DNA from: Treponema sp.
GTDB taxonomy: Bacteria > Spirochaetota > Spirochaetia > Treponematales > Breznakiellaceae
Assembly: GCA_009784995.1 (NCBI GenBank)
Contig: WQXE01000001.1
Span: 1-44,166, forward strand
DNA length: 44,166 nt
Direction of reading: 5' to 3'
The notes beneath the pieces are model-generated. The model searched no databases and was not told the DNA's origin. It saw nothing but the letters and a program-made list of their open reading frames with translations. Of the stretch, positions 1 to 6,799 are shown piece after piece. Numbering within the stretch: position 1 is the stretch's first letter; each line of letters opens with the position of its first letter. The translations under genes were made by a program, and so were the position numbers.

Positions 1-136
1 CCGGATCGGTTACACCGAAAACTTGAAGTAGACTTGTTACAAAACTTTGTGCTTGTGCTTCTTCGTTTTTAGCGTCTTGCCAGCGTTTTGAAAACTTAAT
101 GGCGTTTGCCTGTATTTCTTCCCAAGATAGTTTCAT
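1..136 (-). CDS. N-terminus of a probable type IIG/IIL restriction-modification DNA methylase (runs off the left edge)
   Basis: Only the first 45 codons are present; the reading frame stays open to base 1. The peptide begins MKLSWEEIQANAIKFSKRW and continues with an acidic stretch NEEAQAQSF, then a Leu/Val-rich segment ending in VFGVTDP. From memory, this is the usual N-terminal helical module of large class I SAM-dependent DNA methylases of the type IIG/IIL (MmeI-like) group, where a short helical domain precedes the methylase and target-recognition domains. That is family knowledge and not proof, because no catalytic motif (for example NPPY) lies inside the window. No Shine-Dalgarno precedes the ATG at 136; instead a -10-like box lies 6 nt upstream. 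The rest of the gene is needed to confirm the call. Confidence 0.55.
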   Translation of the reverse strand, partial: MKLSWEEIQANAIKFSKRWQDAKNEEAQAQSFVTSLLQVFGVTDP

Positions 137-142
137 TTTGTA

Positions 143-171
143 ATTATTGCATATTTTCTTAATAAAATCAA
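143..171 (-). promoter_or_regulatory. Sigma70-like promoter of the methylase gene, possibly leaderless
   Basis: On the minus strand TTGATT (166-171) is followed after exactly 17 nt by AATAAT (143-148). TGC immediately before the -10 box fits an extended -10. The start codon at 136 begins only 6 nt after the -10 box, so transcription would start at or beside the ATG. Confidence 0.45.
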
Positions 172-197
172 AGAAAAGCCTTCTCTTATCTATCCCA

Positions 198-222
198 ATT
201 CTCTAGACAGCATCTAGAGAAT
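198..222. repeat. Perfect 10-bp inverted repeat (hairpin) behind the alkyltransferase-like gene
   Basis: ATTCTCTAGA and TCTAGAGAAT flank a 5-nt loop. It lies just after the stop of the 236-532 gene and before the divergent end of the methylase promoter region. No T-run follows on either strand, so it is not a classical intrinsic terminator. It could be an RNA-stabilising hairpin or a protein-binding palindrome. Confidence 0.5.
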
Positions 223-235
223 CTCCTCTCCCCCT

Positions 236-532
236 TTACCACCCAAACTTGTCCATATCCACAAATCCGTCCGCGGAAACTTCAACACCTTCGCCGCGTA
301 AGAGTGTTAGCTGCAACTGTCTGCCGTCGCCTTCTAACGCGATGGTACCGTTGGAGCGGATAACTCTGTGCCAGGGAAGATTATATTTTTCGGACATGGA
401 ATGAAGTGTTCTGACAGTTTGCCTTGCGCCGTTGGGGATTCCAGCTTTCAGCGCGATGTCGCGGTAGCTGGAAACCTTGCCGGCAGGTATGGCGAGAATT
501 TGTTCGATTATTTTGCGGGTGTTTTCGGTCAT
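236..532 (-). CDS. Alkyltransferase-like protein (ATL; MGMT-fold, no acceptor cysteine)
   Basis: A 98-residue protein with only the C-terminal DNA-binding half of the O6-alkylguanine-DNA alkyltransferase fold. The active-site motif PCHRV reads PWHRVI here (W54), so the methyl-accepting cysteine is replaced by tryptophan. That is the hallmark of ATL proteins, which bind and flip O6-alkylguanine and hand the lesion to nucleotide excision repair instead of removing the alkyl group. The upstream helix-turn-helix part (SSYRDIALKAG, then RTLHSM) is intact, and length fits the family. It is a single gene behind a DUF3795 gene on the same strand. A catalytically complete ogt gene with PCHRV lies at 20839-21303, so both forms are present in one genome. 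Confidence 0.9.
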   Translation of the reverse strand: MTENTRKIIEQILAIPAGKVSSYRDIALKAGIPNGARQTVRTLHSMSEKYNLPWHRVIRSNGTIALEGDGRQLQLTLLRGEGVEVSADGFVDMDKFGW

Positions 533-572
533 TAAATCTTTTTTCCGGGATATAATTTTTTCAGAATACTTT

Positions 573-902
573 TTATAAAGCCAAATTTTCCCTTACACCT
601 GGAACCATTTCCATCATTTCGTTAATGTTTTTGCAAGTGGCAAAATCTTCGCAAGCGCCGCAGTTGACAATGCCTTTTGTCATGGCGCATTTGCGCATTT
701 CGCACTCAGAACAATGACCGATGAGTATACCTGTGCCTTTGCAGCCGGTACAATTGATCATTTCGGGTGTGAAATCAAAGTTATGCGCGACTTTCCATTC
801 GGCGGCGGTTTTTTCGCGCAGCGCCTGATCATCATTTTTGTGGGCTAGGTACGCTCCGCACTGCGCGCAGTCTAAACCGCAGTAAGCAATCAATTTTTCC
901 AT
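573..902 (-). CDS. DUF3795-family cysteine-rich protein
   Basis: A protein of 109 residues starting MEKLIAYCGLDCAQCGAY. The ATG at 902 is chosen over a longer upstream start because GGAGG lies about 5 nt before it, and the extra 27 residues of the longer form do not look conserved. Ten cysteines occur in clusters: CGLDCAQC, CTGCKG, CSECEMRKC, CGACEDFATC. This matches DUF3795, a small family of presumed metal- or zinc-binding proteins common in anaerobes. Function is unknown. A strong promoter and a palindrome sit directly upstream, suggesting regulated single-gene expression. Confidence 0.85.
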   Translation of the reverse strand: MEKLIAYCGLDCAQCGAYLAHKNDDQALREKTAAEWKVAHNFDFTPEMINCTGCKGTGILIGHCSECEMRKCAMTKGIVNCGACEDFATCKNINEMMEMVPGVRENLAL

Positions 903-923
903 ATTTTCCTCCATTTTTTTGAT

Positions 924-941
924 AGTTGTTCCAAAACAACT
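924..941. promoter_or_regulatory. Operator-like palindrome in the DUF3795 leader
   Basis: AGTTGTT (924-930), CCAA, AACAACT (935-941) is a perfect 7-bp inverted repeat. It lies about 8-15 nt downstream of the -10 box of the minus-strand promoter, where a bound repressor would block initiation. Outer bases GATA and TATC extend the symmetry loosely. The cognate regulator is not identifiable here. Confidence 0.5.
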
Positions 942-954
942 CTTACTATCTGTA

Positions 955-983
955 TGTATAGTATATTTATATTGTCTTGTCAA
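955..983 (-). promoter_or_regulatory. Sigma70-like promoter for the DUF3795 gene
   Basis: On the minus strand a consensus TTGACA (978-983) is separated by 17 nt from TATACA (955-960). Predicted transcription begins near 948, giving a leader of about 45 nt with a good Shine-Dalgarno. Confidence 0.7.
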
Positions 984-1061
984 TACCCTTTGGGGGGTAA
1001 AGTATTCATTTTTTATTTATGAAAAAATTGTAAAAATTTAAGAAAAATATTTATAAATCTA

Positions 1062-1090
1062 TTGAATTTCAGCTAACAGTAAGATAAAAT
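1062..1090 (+). promoter_or_regulatory. Sigma70-like promoter of the first hybrid-kinase operon
   Basis: TTGAAT (1062-1067), 17-nt spacer, TAAAAT (1085-1090). The start codon at 1141 follows after a leader of about 43 nt holding GTGAG as a weak Shine-Dalgarno and an AACGCGTT palindrome. Confidence 0.55.
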
Positions 1091-1140
1091 AATACATGTG
1101 CGCGTAACAACGCGTTAATATTAAAGTAAGTGAGAAAAAT

Positions 1141-3255
1141 ATGAAAATGCGTTTTATTACCAAATTAGCATTGGGTATTTCCGCTTTATCAGTCGCGGGT
1201 TTAATCACAACTTACATTATAGTAAACACAATCGTCCATAATATAATATCAGATAACGTAATTACAATAGCTCAGCGCGAACAGGCTATTTACGCGAGCG
1301 AAATAGATTCCTGGTTTAATGTAGCCAATCAAACCTTGGATACTCTGGCAACCGCTTTAAGCGCGAAAACTTCTGATAAAGATTATGTGCCTGTCCTGGA
1401 AAGTTTTGTAAAAAAATATGATTTTATAGGCAATATTTTTATTGGTTATACAAACGGGCATACACTAAATGGAATAGGCTGGATTCCTGAAGAAGGCTGG
1501 TCGCTTTTTGACCGCCCCTGGTATCATGCCGCTCTGTTAGCTGGTGAGGGAAATATAGCCAGGATTAATCCTTTTTGGTCTCACTCTGGTTCGGAAGTTG
1601 TTGTCGCTGTTAGCACGTTTCTTCCGAAGTTAAACGGAATTGGAGCTGTCTTGGGTTTTTCCATCACTTTAGAAGCCGCGTTAGAAAGGGTTAACCAATT
1701 TTCTGTTTTAGGAGACGGTTATCTAATTTTAGCGACAGATAATGGCCAGGTAATTGTTCACCCGCAGCCCTATTATACACTTGGTCCAAACGCTGAAGTT
1801 ATCAATCTTCGCGATATTGATAACGGCGATTTTATAATGGACTGCATCGCTGACAGAATATTTATATCGCGAATAAACGATAGTATTTTAGGAGCTTCTT
1901 ATTTTATCGCTTCTCCGTTGGAAGGTATAAACTGGAAATTAATTTCGATTATTCCAATGGAAGCGACACAAGCGCTTATCAACAATAATTTAGCGGTTAT
2001 TATGACTTCCTTCGCTGTTTTTTTAATTGTTCTTTTCGCGGTTACTATGGTAATTATTTCATTTCTCGCGAAAAATTTGGAAGCCGCTTCCCAAAAAGCG
2101 CACACCGCCAATGTCGCGAAAAGCAATTTCCTCGCCAACATGAGCCACGAAATTAGAACACCCATGAACAGTATTATTGGATTTTCAGAGCTTGCGTTAG
2201 ACGATAAACTTTCCGATCGCGCGAAAGATTATCTTATAAAAATACAGGACAATTCAAAATGGCTTTTACAAATTATAAATGACATACTTGATATTTCCAA
2301 AATAGAATCCGGAAAAATGGATTTGGAAAAACTCCCGTTTGATATACAGGAAATGCTTATTAATTGCCGCACGGTAATTACTCCAAAAGCAATGGAAAAA
2401 AACCTTTTACTTCATTTTTACGCTGAACCGTTTGTAGGAAAAGTTTTATTGGGAGATTCAATAAGACTGCGTCAGGTACTTTTAAATCTTCTTTCCAACG
2501 CGGTAAAATTTACAAATAACGGCATAATTAAACTTCAGATTATCATAAAAAATCAAACAGAAAATACTATAACTTTACTTTTTGAATTAAAAGATTCAGG
2601 TATTGGCATGACGCAGGATCAAATAGATAAAATATTTGACAAGTTTACCCAGGCGGAAGCCGGAACTACACGTAAATACGGAGGAACGGGCTTGGGGCTC
2701 GCTATAACAAAAAATATTGTAGAGCTTATGGGTGGGAAGTTAAATGTAGAAAGTATACCAGCTGTTGGCAGCAAATTCAGTTTCGAATTGATATTTGAAA
2801 CTATAAACAAAGAAGAAAAAAACAGTAATGAAACAAGAATTATACACAGTGAACTTAAAAAACCAGCGTTCAATGGAGAAATCCTGTTGTTTGAAGATAA
2901 TGAAATGAATCAACAAGTTATTCGCGAACATTTATCGCGAGTCGGGATGAAAACAGTTGTGGCGGAAAACGGTAAAATTGGTTTAAATATATTAAAAGAA
3001 CGTTTGTTAAAAGGCGAAAAACTGTTTGATTTAATTTTTATGGATATATATATGCCGGAAATGGACGGTATAGAAGCCGCGGAAAAAATTTTATCGCTTG
3101 GAATTAAAACTCCTATAGTAGCCTTGACAGCTAACATTATGTCACATGACAGGGAACTTTATATAACCAAAGGCATGAAAGACCATTTAAGTAAACCGTT
3201 TACTTCGCAGGAATTGTGGAGTTGTCTTATGAAATATTTTACTCCAATCACATGA
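1141..3255 (+). CDS. Cache-domain hybrid sensor histidine kinase (HisKA-HATPase-REC), HPt lost
   Basis: A 704-residue inner-membrane sensor. An N-terminal membrane helix (about 10-33) is followed by an extracytoplasmic domain to about 280 that looks like a double-Cache ligand sensor, then a second helix (about 284-309). HisKA carries SHEIRTPMNS with phospho-acceptor H336. HATPase shows NAVKFT, DSGIGM and GGTGLGLA. The C-terminal receiver has FMDIYMPEMDG with D635. Its kinase-REC half is almost the same as that of 4536-6404. That sister continues into an HPt domain, whereas this protein stops exactly where the sister encodes Trp (TGA against TGG). It therefore needs a separate HPt partner, or signals through REC alone. 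It heads a cluster with the receiver at 3276 and the second kinase. Confidence 0.92.
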   Translation: MKMRFITKLALGISALSVAGLITTYIIVNTIVHNIISDNVITIAQREQAIYASEIDSWFNVANQTLDTLATALSAKTSDKDYVPVLESFVKKYDFIGNIFIGYTNGHTLNGIGWIPEEGWSLFDRPWYHAALLAGEGNIARINPFWSHSGSEVVVAVSTFLPKLNGIGAVLGFSITLEAALERVNQFSVLGDGYLILATDNGQVIVHPQPYYTLGPNAEVINLRDIDNGDFIMDCIADRIFISRINDSILGASYFIASPLEGINWKLISIIPMEATQALINNNLAVIMTSFAVFLIVLFAVTMVIISFLAKNLEAASQKAHTANVAKSNFLANMSHEIRTPMNSIIGFSELALDDKLSDRAKDYLIKIQDNSKWLLQIINDILDISKIESGKMDLEKLPFDIQEMLINCRTVITPKAMEKNLLLHFYAEPFVGKVLLGDSIRLRQVLLNLLSNAVKFTNNGIIKLQIIIKNQTENTITLLFELKDSGIGMTQDQIDKIFDKFTQAEAGTTRKYGGTGLGLAITKNIVELMGGKLNVESIPAVGSKFSFELIFETINKEEKNSNETRIIHSELKKPAFNGEILLFEDNEMNQQVIREHLSRVGMKTVVAENGKIGLNILKERLLKGEKLFDLIFMDIYMPEMDGIEAAEKILSLGIKTPIVALTANIMSHDRELYITKGMKDHLSKPFTSQELWSCLMKYFTPIT

Positions 3256-3275
3256 AATAATTAGGAGGTGAAATT

Positions 3276-3698
3276 ATGAATACAGAAACCAATAACAGTG
3301 TGCTTATTGTTGATGACGATAAAGCAAACCTTTTGGAATTAATTCATATATTAAGACCTGAATATAAATTATATTCAGCCAAAGACGGTGTTTCGGCTTT
3401 AAAACTGGCGCGGGAAAATAAACCGGATCTTATACTGTTAGACATAGTACTGCCGGGTTTGAGCGGTTATGAAGTTTTGGCGAAATTAAAAGAATCAGAT
3501 AACACAAATGATATCCCCGTAATTTTTATAACAGGAATAAGTGAAACCGAAGATGAAAATACAGGACTTTCTTTGGGAGCGGCCGACTATATCCGCAAAC
3601 CTTTCGCGCGTCTTGTCGTCCTTCGCAGAGTCCGCCACCAAATAGAAATCGTCAATCTGCGGCGTGAATTACTCGCCGCGAAAAATATGGAGAAATAA
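3276..3698 (+). CDS. Stand-alone response-regulator receiver (CheY-like)
   Basis: A 140-residue receiver domain with no output domain. It has the acidic pocket VDDDKAN near the N-terminus, the phospho-acceptor in LLDIVLPGLSG, the conserved Thr in FITG and Lys in RKPF. The last 20 residues (LRRELLAAKNMEK) are helical and charged and resemble the start of a coiled-coil linker. Similar REC domains with such linkers are fused to a kinase core in the 12862-14517 protein. A strong Shine-Dalgarno (AGGAGGTG) precedes the ATG. It lies 20 nt after the preceding kinase and 3 nt before the next gene, so it is co-transcribed. It probably shuttles phosphate between the two neighbouring hybrid kinases, or between HPt and an unlinked target. 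Confidence 0.88.
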   Translation: MNTETNNSVLIVDDDKANLLELIHILRPEYKLYSAKDGVSALKLARENKPDLILLDIVLPGLSGYEVLAKLKESDNTNDIPVIFITGISETEDENTGLSLGAADYIRKPFARLVVLRRVRHQIEIVNLRRELLAAKNMEK

Positions 3699-3701
3699 AA
3701 A

Positions 3702-4427
3702 GTGGATATAAAAAAAATGAACATTAGAAAAAGAATACTAATACCTATGGTCATATTAACAATCGGATGCGGTATTTCTGTTTTAATTTCATCAATAGTA
3801 CTTTTTCATAATGAGCTTGAGCGTAACCTTCAGGAAAAAATTAATATCGCGATAAATGTACTTGAACAAACAATAAGCGACTTTAAAACAAATACCTATA
3901 TCGCCGCGTTTAACATGACAGGTAATCCGGAATTAATATCCGCGGTAAGAAGCCAAGATCGCGACGAATTATCAAAAGCGGCGGAAAGATTAAGCGTTCT
4001 CGCGCGTCTTGAAATAGGTACTATTTTAGACAAATACGGCAATGTACTTTTAAGGGTGCACAACCCCGATATTTTCGGCGATAACGCTTCTGATCTACCT
4101 CATATAAAATCAGCTCTTAATGGAGAAATAAGCGTTTACATTATGGAAGGTCCTGTATTAGCGCTCGCTGTAGCGGCAGGCGCGCCAATTTATGACGAGA
4201 ACATGAATATAGCAGGAGCTGTAACTTTCGCTATCAGATTAGACGATCAGGCGTTTGTTAATAGAATGCAAGCGTTAACAGGATGCGAAATAAGTATTTT
4301 TAACAGCAGGGGGCGTGTAGCGACAACCCTTTCAGCGGCGGACAGCACCATTATCGCGAATATCGAACTTTACAGACAAATAAATGAAACTGTATTCGCG
4401 GGAAACACTTTTACAACAAAGCTGTAA
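3702..4427 (+). CDS. Sensor (Cache) half of a hybrid histidine kinase cut by an in-frame TAA
   Basis: A 241-residue fragment beginning at GTG 3702 (GGAG 9 nt upstream); ATG 3717 is an alternative start. One membrane helix (about 14-36) precedes an extracytoplasmic alpha/beta region with a Cache-like pattern, for example GTILDKYGNVLLRVHNPDIF and GAPIYDENMNIAGAVTFAIR. The frame ends at TAA 4425-4427. The same frame then stays open through 36 further codons (FASGEIIGKYVPVYSSEV and on to LFAGYYTARD), which look like the natural end of the Cache domain, and runs directly into the 4536 start. This is therefore the 5' half of one gene spanning 3702-6404. The cause could be a nonsense mutation, a sequence error or read-through. 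As annotated, this half could only make a truncated membrane sensor. Confidence 0.75.
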   Translation: MDIKKMNIRKRILIPMVILTIGCGISVLISSIVLFHNELERNLQEKINIAINVLEQTISDFKTNTYIAAFNMTGNPELISAVRSQDRDELSKAAERLSVLARLEIGTILDKYGNVLLRVHNPDIFGDNASDLPHIKSALNGEISVYIMEGPVLALAVAAGAPIYDENMNIAGAVTFAIRLDDQAFVNRMQALTGCEISIFNSRGRVATTLSAADSTIIANIELYRQINETVFAGNTFTTKL

Positions 4428-4535
4428 TTCGCGAGCGGAGAAATAATAGGAAAATATGTACCGGTATACAGTTCTGAAGTAAGCGGCGCGAATGTAACCG
4501 GAATTTTATTCGCGGGTTATTACACAGCAAGGGAC

Positions 4536-6404
4536 ATGAATAAAATAAATTATTTTATTTTTAACGGAATACTTATAACATTGGGAGTGATTATAATTTG
4601 TATTATTATGGTATTGCGTATTTCCGCGGCTATTCAGGAAAGACATGATATTTTTATAAAAGAAATAGATAAAACAAATACGGCTTTACGTTATTCACGC
4701 GAAGAAGCGGAAAAAGCGAATGAAGCCAAGTCAAGTTTTCTTGCCAACATGAGCCACGAAATAAGAACACCAATGAACAGCGTCATTGGGTTTTCGGAGC
4801 TCGCGTTAGACGACACTGTATCCGATCGCACAAGGGATTATCTTGTTAAAATTCAGGATAACTCTAAATGGCTTTTGCAGATTATTAATGATGTATTGGA
4901 TATTTCTAAAATCGAATCGGGAAAAATGGATTTGGAAAGAGTCCCCTTTGATATGCATGAAATGTTTATCAACTGCCGTACGATAATTATGCCAAAAGCG
5001 ATAGAAAAAAATCTTTTACTTCATTTTTACGCCGAACCGTCCGTAGGGAAGGTTCCTTTGGGCGATCCTGTAAGACTTCGTCAGATTCTTTTAAACCTCC
5101 TTTCCAACGCCGTAAAATTCACAAATACAGGTATGATAAAACTTCAGGCGACAGTAAAAAAACAAACAGAAAATTCTATAACTATGTCTTTTGAAGTAAA
5201 AGACAGCGGTATCGGCATGACTCAGGAGCAAATTAATAAAGTATTTGATAAATTTATTCAGGCGGAAATTGGAACAACCAGAAAATACGGAGGCACAGGG
5301 CTTGGGCTTACCATAACAAGAAATATTGTAGAGTTAATGGGTGGAAGTCTTAATGTAGAAAGCGCTGTCGGAGTCGGAAGTAAATTCAGTTTTGAACTTA
5401 CATTTGAAACAATAAACGAAGACGAAAATAAGCTTAAAGAAACAAAAATATTACACAGCGAACTTAAAAAACCAACTTTTAAGGGAGAAATCCTGTTATT
5501 CGAAGATAACGCCATGAATCAACAGGTTATTCGCGAACATTTATCGCGGGTCGGGTTAAAAACAGTTATAGCGGAAAACGGAAAAATCGGCATTGATATT
5601 CTAAATGAACGCGCGCGAAAAGGTGAAAAACCTTTTGATCTTATTTTCATGGATATACACATGCCGGAAATGGACGGCATAGAAGCCGCCGAGCGAATTA
5701 TAGAAATGGGAATAAAAATACCAATTGTCGCGATGACAGCTAACATTATGTCTCACGACAGAGAATTGTACATAACAAAAGGCATGAAAGACCACGTAAG
5801 TAAACCTTTTACATCGCAGGAATTGTGGAGCTGTCTTATGAGATATTTTATTCCAGTCACATGGCAGAACGAAGATGAAATCCAGTTAAAAAAATCAGAA
5901 AATGAACTGCGTCAAAAATTATATGATAATTTTGTAAAAACAAATAAAAATAAAATATTAGAAATTCAAAACGCTATAAATTCAGGCGAAATAAAAACGG
6001 CTCACAGACTCGCGCATACACTGAAAAACAACGCGGCTCAGCTTGAAAAAGTTTTATTGCAACGGGCGGCGGAAAATGTGGAAAAGCATTTAAAAGAAAA
6101 CAAAAAACCAATTACAATGCAGCAAATGGCTGTCCTGGAAATAGAGTTAAACGCTGTTCTCGCGGAACTTTCGCTTCTTAGAAATGATGATGTAATACAA
6201 TCTGTATCGTCCGAATCGCTTGACGAAAACGCGGTAAAAGATTTAATCAAAAAATTAAAACAAATGTTAAAAACTCAGGATACGGATTGTTTAAATCTTG
6301 TCGAAAAAATCAGATTAATACCGGAAAGCGAACATATAATCACATTCATTGAGGATTTAAATTTTGAACAGGCGCTGGAAGCTGTTATAAAACAATTTCC
6401 TTAA
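4536..6404 (+). CDS. Kinase-REC-HPt half of the split Cache hybrid histidine kinase
   Basis: 622 residues if started at ATG 4536, which has a poorly placed Shine-Dalgarno (AAGGGAC directly before it); the frame is continuous with 3702-4427 apart from one TAA. It has a membrane helix (about 7-29), a coiled coil, HisKA with H74 in SHEIRTPMNS, and HATPase with DSGIGM and GGTGLGLT. REC follows with D373 in FMDIHMPEMDG. HPt carries H494 in AHTLKNNA. The last 60 residues form an extra helical segment (DTDCLNLVEKIRLIPES and IEDLNFEQA) also found at the end of the 10410-12869 protein. From 4749 to 5861 it is colinear with 2140-3252 with no net length difference. Function is a multistep phosphorelay; the intact sensor requires the upstream half. 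Confidence 0.85.
   Translation: MNKINYFIFNGILITLGVIIICIIMVLRISAAIQERHDIFIKEIDKTNTALRYSREEAEKANEAKSSFLANMSHEIRTPMNSVIGFSELALDDTVSDRTRDYLVKIQDNSKWLLQIINDVLDISKIESGKMDLERVPFDMHEMFINCRTIIMPKAIEKNLLLHFYAEPSVGKVPLGDPVRLRQILLNLLSNAVKFTNTGMIKLQATVKKQTENSITMSFEVKDSGIGMTQEQINKVFDKFIQAEIGTTRKYGGTGLGLTITRNIVELMGGSLNVESAVGVGSKFSFELTFETINEDENKLKETKILHSELKKPTFKGEILLFEDNAMNQQVIREHLSRVGLKTVIAENGKIGIDILNERARKGEKPFDLIFMDIHMPEMDGIEAAERIIEMGIKIPIVAMTANIMSHDRELYITKGMKDHVSKPFTSQELWSCLMRYFIPVTWQNEDEIQLKKSENELRQKLYDNFVKTNKNKILEIQNAINSGEIKTAHRLAHTLKNNAAQLEKVLLQRAAENVEKHLKENKKPITMQQMAVLEIELNAVLAELSLLRNDDVIQSVSSESLDENAVKDLIKKLKQMLKTQDTDCLNLVEKIRLIPESEHIITFIEDLNFEQALEAVIKQFP
4749..5861 (+). repeat. Diverged direct duplicate of 2140-3252 (HisKA-HATPase-REC coding segment)
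   Basis: The segment from the HisKA Met codon to the codon before TGG 5862-5864 has exactly the same length (1,113 nt) as that from 2140 to the codon before TGA 3253-3255. The encoded residues are mostly identical by eye. It is a tandem paralogous duplication that could support recombination across the intervening receiver gene. Confidence 0.7.
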
Positions 6405-6435
6405 GTTAAAAAATCGAAACAAATGTGTCTTAGTA

Positions 6436-6695
6436 TTATTTTTTTAAACTTTTAAACGTTACAAATATATTAAAAAGAATCGGGTCAAGCTTGCGGTACT
6501 TTAAAACATAATCATTCCACATTACATGAATGGCTTCGCTGTGATTTAATACCTTACATGTAACGCGGCTTTCGCGCTGTTAAAGTTAAAGTTAACTTCA
6601 CCTTCGTTATATTCTACAAATGAATCTTTTCCAATATCGTGAATTAATAATCCCAATGCCCAATTATAAAAATAATTAACCGGGATAGCTCTCAT
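6436..6695 (-). pseudogene. Decayed ORF with an HD-like motif in the 395-nt spacer
   Basis: The spacer 6405-6799 holds no intact gene. On the minus strand an ATG at 6695 opens 49 codons (to 6546) including NWALGLLIHDIGKDSF, which resembles the metal-binding HD signature. A one-base frame change then continues into another plausible stretch (VLNHSEAIHVMWNDYV, later KYRKLDPILF) ending at TAA 6436-6438. The open frame also extends upstream of the ATG to about 6730. The two pieces together look like one small protein broken by a frameshift. I cannot name the family; the HDIGK resemblance may be chance. No terminator hairpin was seen after the hybrid kinase. Confidence 0.35.
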
Positions 6696-6799
6696 ACCTT
6701 TGTAAAAAACAATTTGTACCAAATGTGTACTAAAAGAGAAAAAATAAAATAATTTTAATAATTTAAAAAAAGTATATTATTATAGTTATAAAGGTTATA

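Noticed and set aside
198..222. Intrinsic terminator for the alkyltransferase-like gene
   Set aside because: The stem is perfect, but no T-run follows on either strand; kept only as an inverted repeat.
903..983. N-terminal extension of the DUF3795 protein
   Set aside because: The extension overlaps the predicted promoter and palindrome, while GGAGG directly precedes the ATG at 902.
1899..2165. Minus-strand open frame inside the first hybrid kinase (and similar ones at 2619-2873, 5258-5515, 11537-11962, 13587-14081)
   Set aside because: All are antisense to strongly conserved kinase domains, recur at the same place in the paralogous kinases, and show no protein-like pattern of their own.
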